Assembly: GCA_029243445.1 (NCBI GenBank)
Contig: JAQWSA010000033.1
Span: forward strand, 1 to 6,601
DNA: 6,601 bases
Direction: 5' to 3'
Source: Alphaproteobacteria bacterium
Lineage (GTDB): Bacteria; Pseudomonadota; Alphaproteobacteria; UBA6615
Shown here in pieces: positions 6,100 through 6,601 of the stretch (position 1 is the stretch's first letter; every line of letters begins with the position of its first letter). Position numbers and translations under genes: made by a program. The notes below the pieces were generated by a model. That model was not told where the DNA came from, did no database searches, and saw only the letters and a program-made list of their open reading frames with translations.

Positions 6100-6601
6100 T
6101 GAGCCAATTGCATATGCATTTACCGGCTCTTCAAGTAGTTATTCCATTAATTTCTGCAGCACTTTGTGCTTTGTTTAGGCATCATTTTATAGCATGGTCT
6201 ATTACTTTTCTGGCTAGCTGGATATCATTTGCAATAGCAATTCTATTGTTATTACAAGTGATGAGTAGGGGCGTGATATCCTATGAGCTAGGTGGCTGGG
6301 TTGCCCCAATTGGTATTGAATATCGTATAGATTTGTTAAATGCATTTGTTTTATTAATAGTTTCTGGAGTAGGCGCTGTCATAGTTCCGTACGCTCAAAA
6401 AAGTATATCTCAAAGTTTAGAAAAAACTGAACAGTCCTGGTTCTATTCAATGTATCTGTTGGCTTTAACTGGTCTATTGGGCGTTACTATTACGGGTGAT
6501 GCTTTTAATATTTTTGTTTTCCTAGAAATTTCTTCCTTAGCTAGTTATGTTATGATAGCCATGGGCCCTGATCGCAGAGGCTTAACAGCAGCATATCAAT
6601 A
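6099..6601 (+). CDS. mnhD: Na+/H+ antiporter subunit D (MnhD/MrpD, NuoN/NuoM-like), C-terminus cut by window edge
   Basis: This is the N-terminal third of a proton-pumping antiporter subunit related to NuoL/M/N and MbhH; full-length members have about 480-510 residues, and 167 codons are present. Hydrophobic helices are seen at about 8-26, 30-53, 79-99, 114-132 and 136-155. GGWVAPIGIEYRIDLLNAF (65-83) is the usual segment before helix 3. GDAFNIFVFLEISSLASY (133-150) carries Glu143, which corresponds to the conserved pumping glutamate in this helix of the family. The conserved lysines lie beyond the window. I start at GTG 6099, which overlaps the mnhC stop and has GAGGG (6090-6094) 4 bases upstream. 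ATG at 6114 is an in-frame alternative. The reading frame is open to the right edge. Confidence 0.92.
   Translation, partial: MSQLHMHLPALQVVIPLISAALCALFRHHFIAWSITFLASWISFAIAILLLLQVMSRGVISYELGGWVAPIGIEYRIDLLNAFVLLIVSGVGAVIVPYAQKSISQSLEKTEQSWFYSMYLLALTGLLGVTITGDAFNIFVFLEISSLASYVMIAMGPDRRGLTAAYQ

Noticed and set aside
1..6601. Mobile element, CRISPR array, tRNA or rRNA
   Set aside because: I found no transposase, terminal repeats, spaced direct repeats, cloverleaf or rRNA-like sequence in the window.

Overview
The window is about 6.6 kb of AT-rich bacterial DNA with two gene clusters that diverge from a roughly 300-base intergenic region. The genes are tightly packed, with frequent ATGA-type overlaps and Shine-Dalgarno sequences. 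Together with an aerobic CO-dehydrogenase-family molybdenum hydroxylase and an Mrp-type antiporter, this suggests a proteobacterium. An Alphaproteobacterium, perhaps marine, is plausible, but no rRNA or other taxonomic marker is present, so that is a weak inference.

Left cluster (minus strand, read right to left): coxG (3356-2769), coxS (2595-2128) and coxL (2123 down to the left edge, where it is cut off). CoxS has all eight cysteines for two [2Fe-2S] clusters. CoxL is an uninterrupted 707-codon reading frame that lacks only its C-terminal end. Its active-site loop reads AYRGAGR, the signature of form II (CODH-like) enzymes, not the AYxCSFR of proven form I CO dehydrogenases, so the substrate is uncertain. 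No FAD subunit (coxM) lies upstream of coxS. Form II clusters normally run S-L-M, so coxM would be expected just beyond the left edge. CoxG is an SRPBCC-fold protein with a C-terminal membrane helix, thought to hold the enzyme at the membrane where electrons enter the quinone pool.

Middle: the coxG-coxS gap is rich in palindromes, including a perfect 24-bp one. The divergent intergenic region (3357-3655) holds a perfect 12-bp inverted repeat with a 6-base loop and AT-rich candidate promoter elements.

Right cluster (plus strand): mnhE, mnhF, mnhG, a DUF4040 gene corresponding to the C-terminal part of MrpA, mnhB, mnhC, and mnhD cut by the right edge. The order E-F-G-(A C-terminal)-B-C-D is not the classic A-to-G order. 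It matches the Na+/H+ antiporter module of archaeal Mbh-type complexes. These genes encode membrane subunits of a cation/proton antiporter. The DUF4040 gene appears to begin at a non-canonical ATC codon: a strong Shine-Dalgarno sits 7 bases upstream, and the family-like N-terminus begins there, while the first ATG lies 33 bases further in. Together the clusters could link a quinone-reducing oxidase to ion homeostasis, but their adjacency is the only evidence here.
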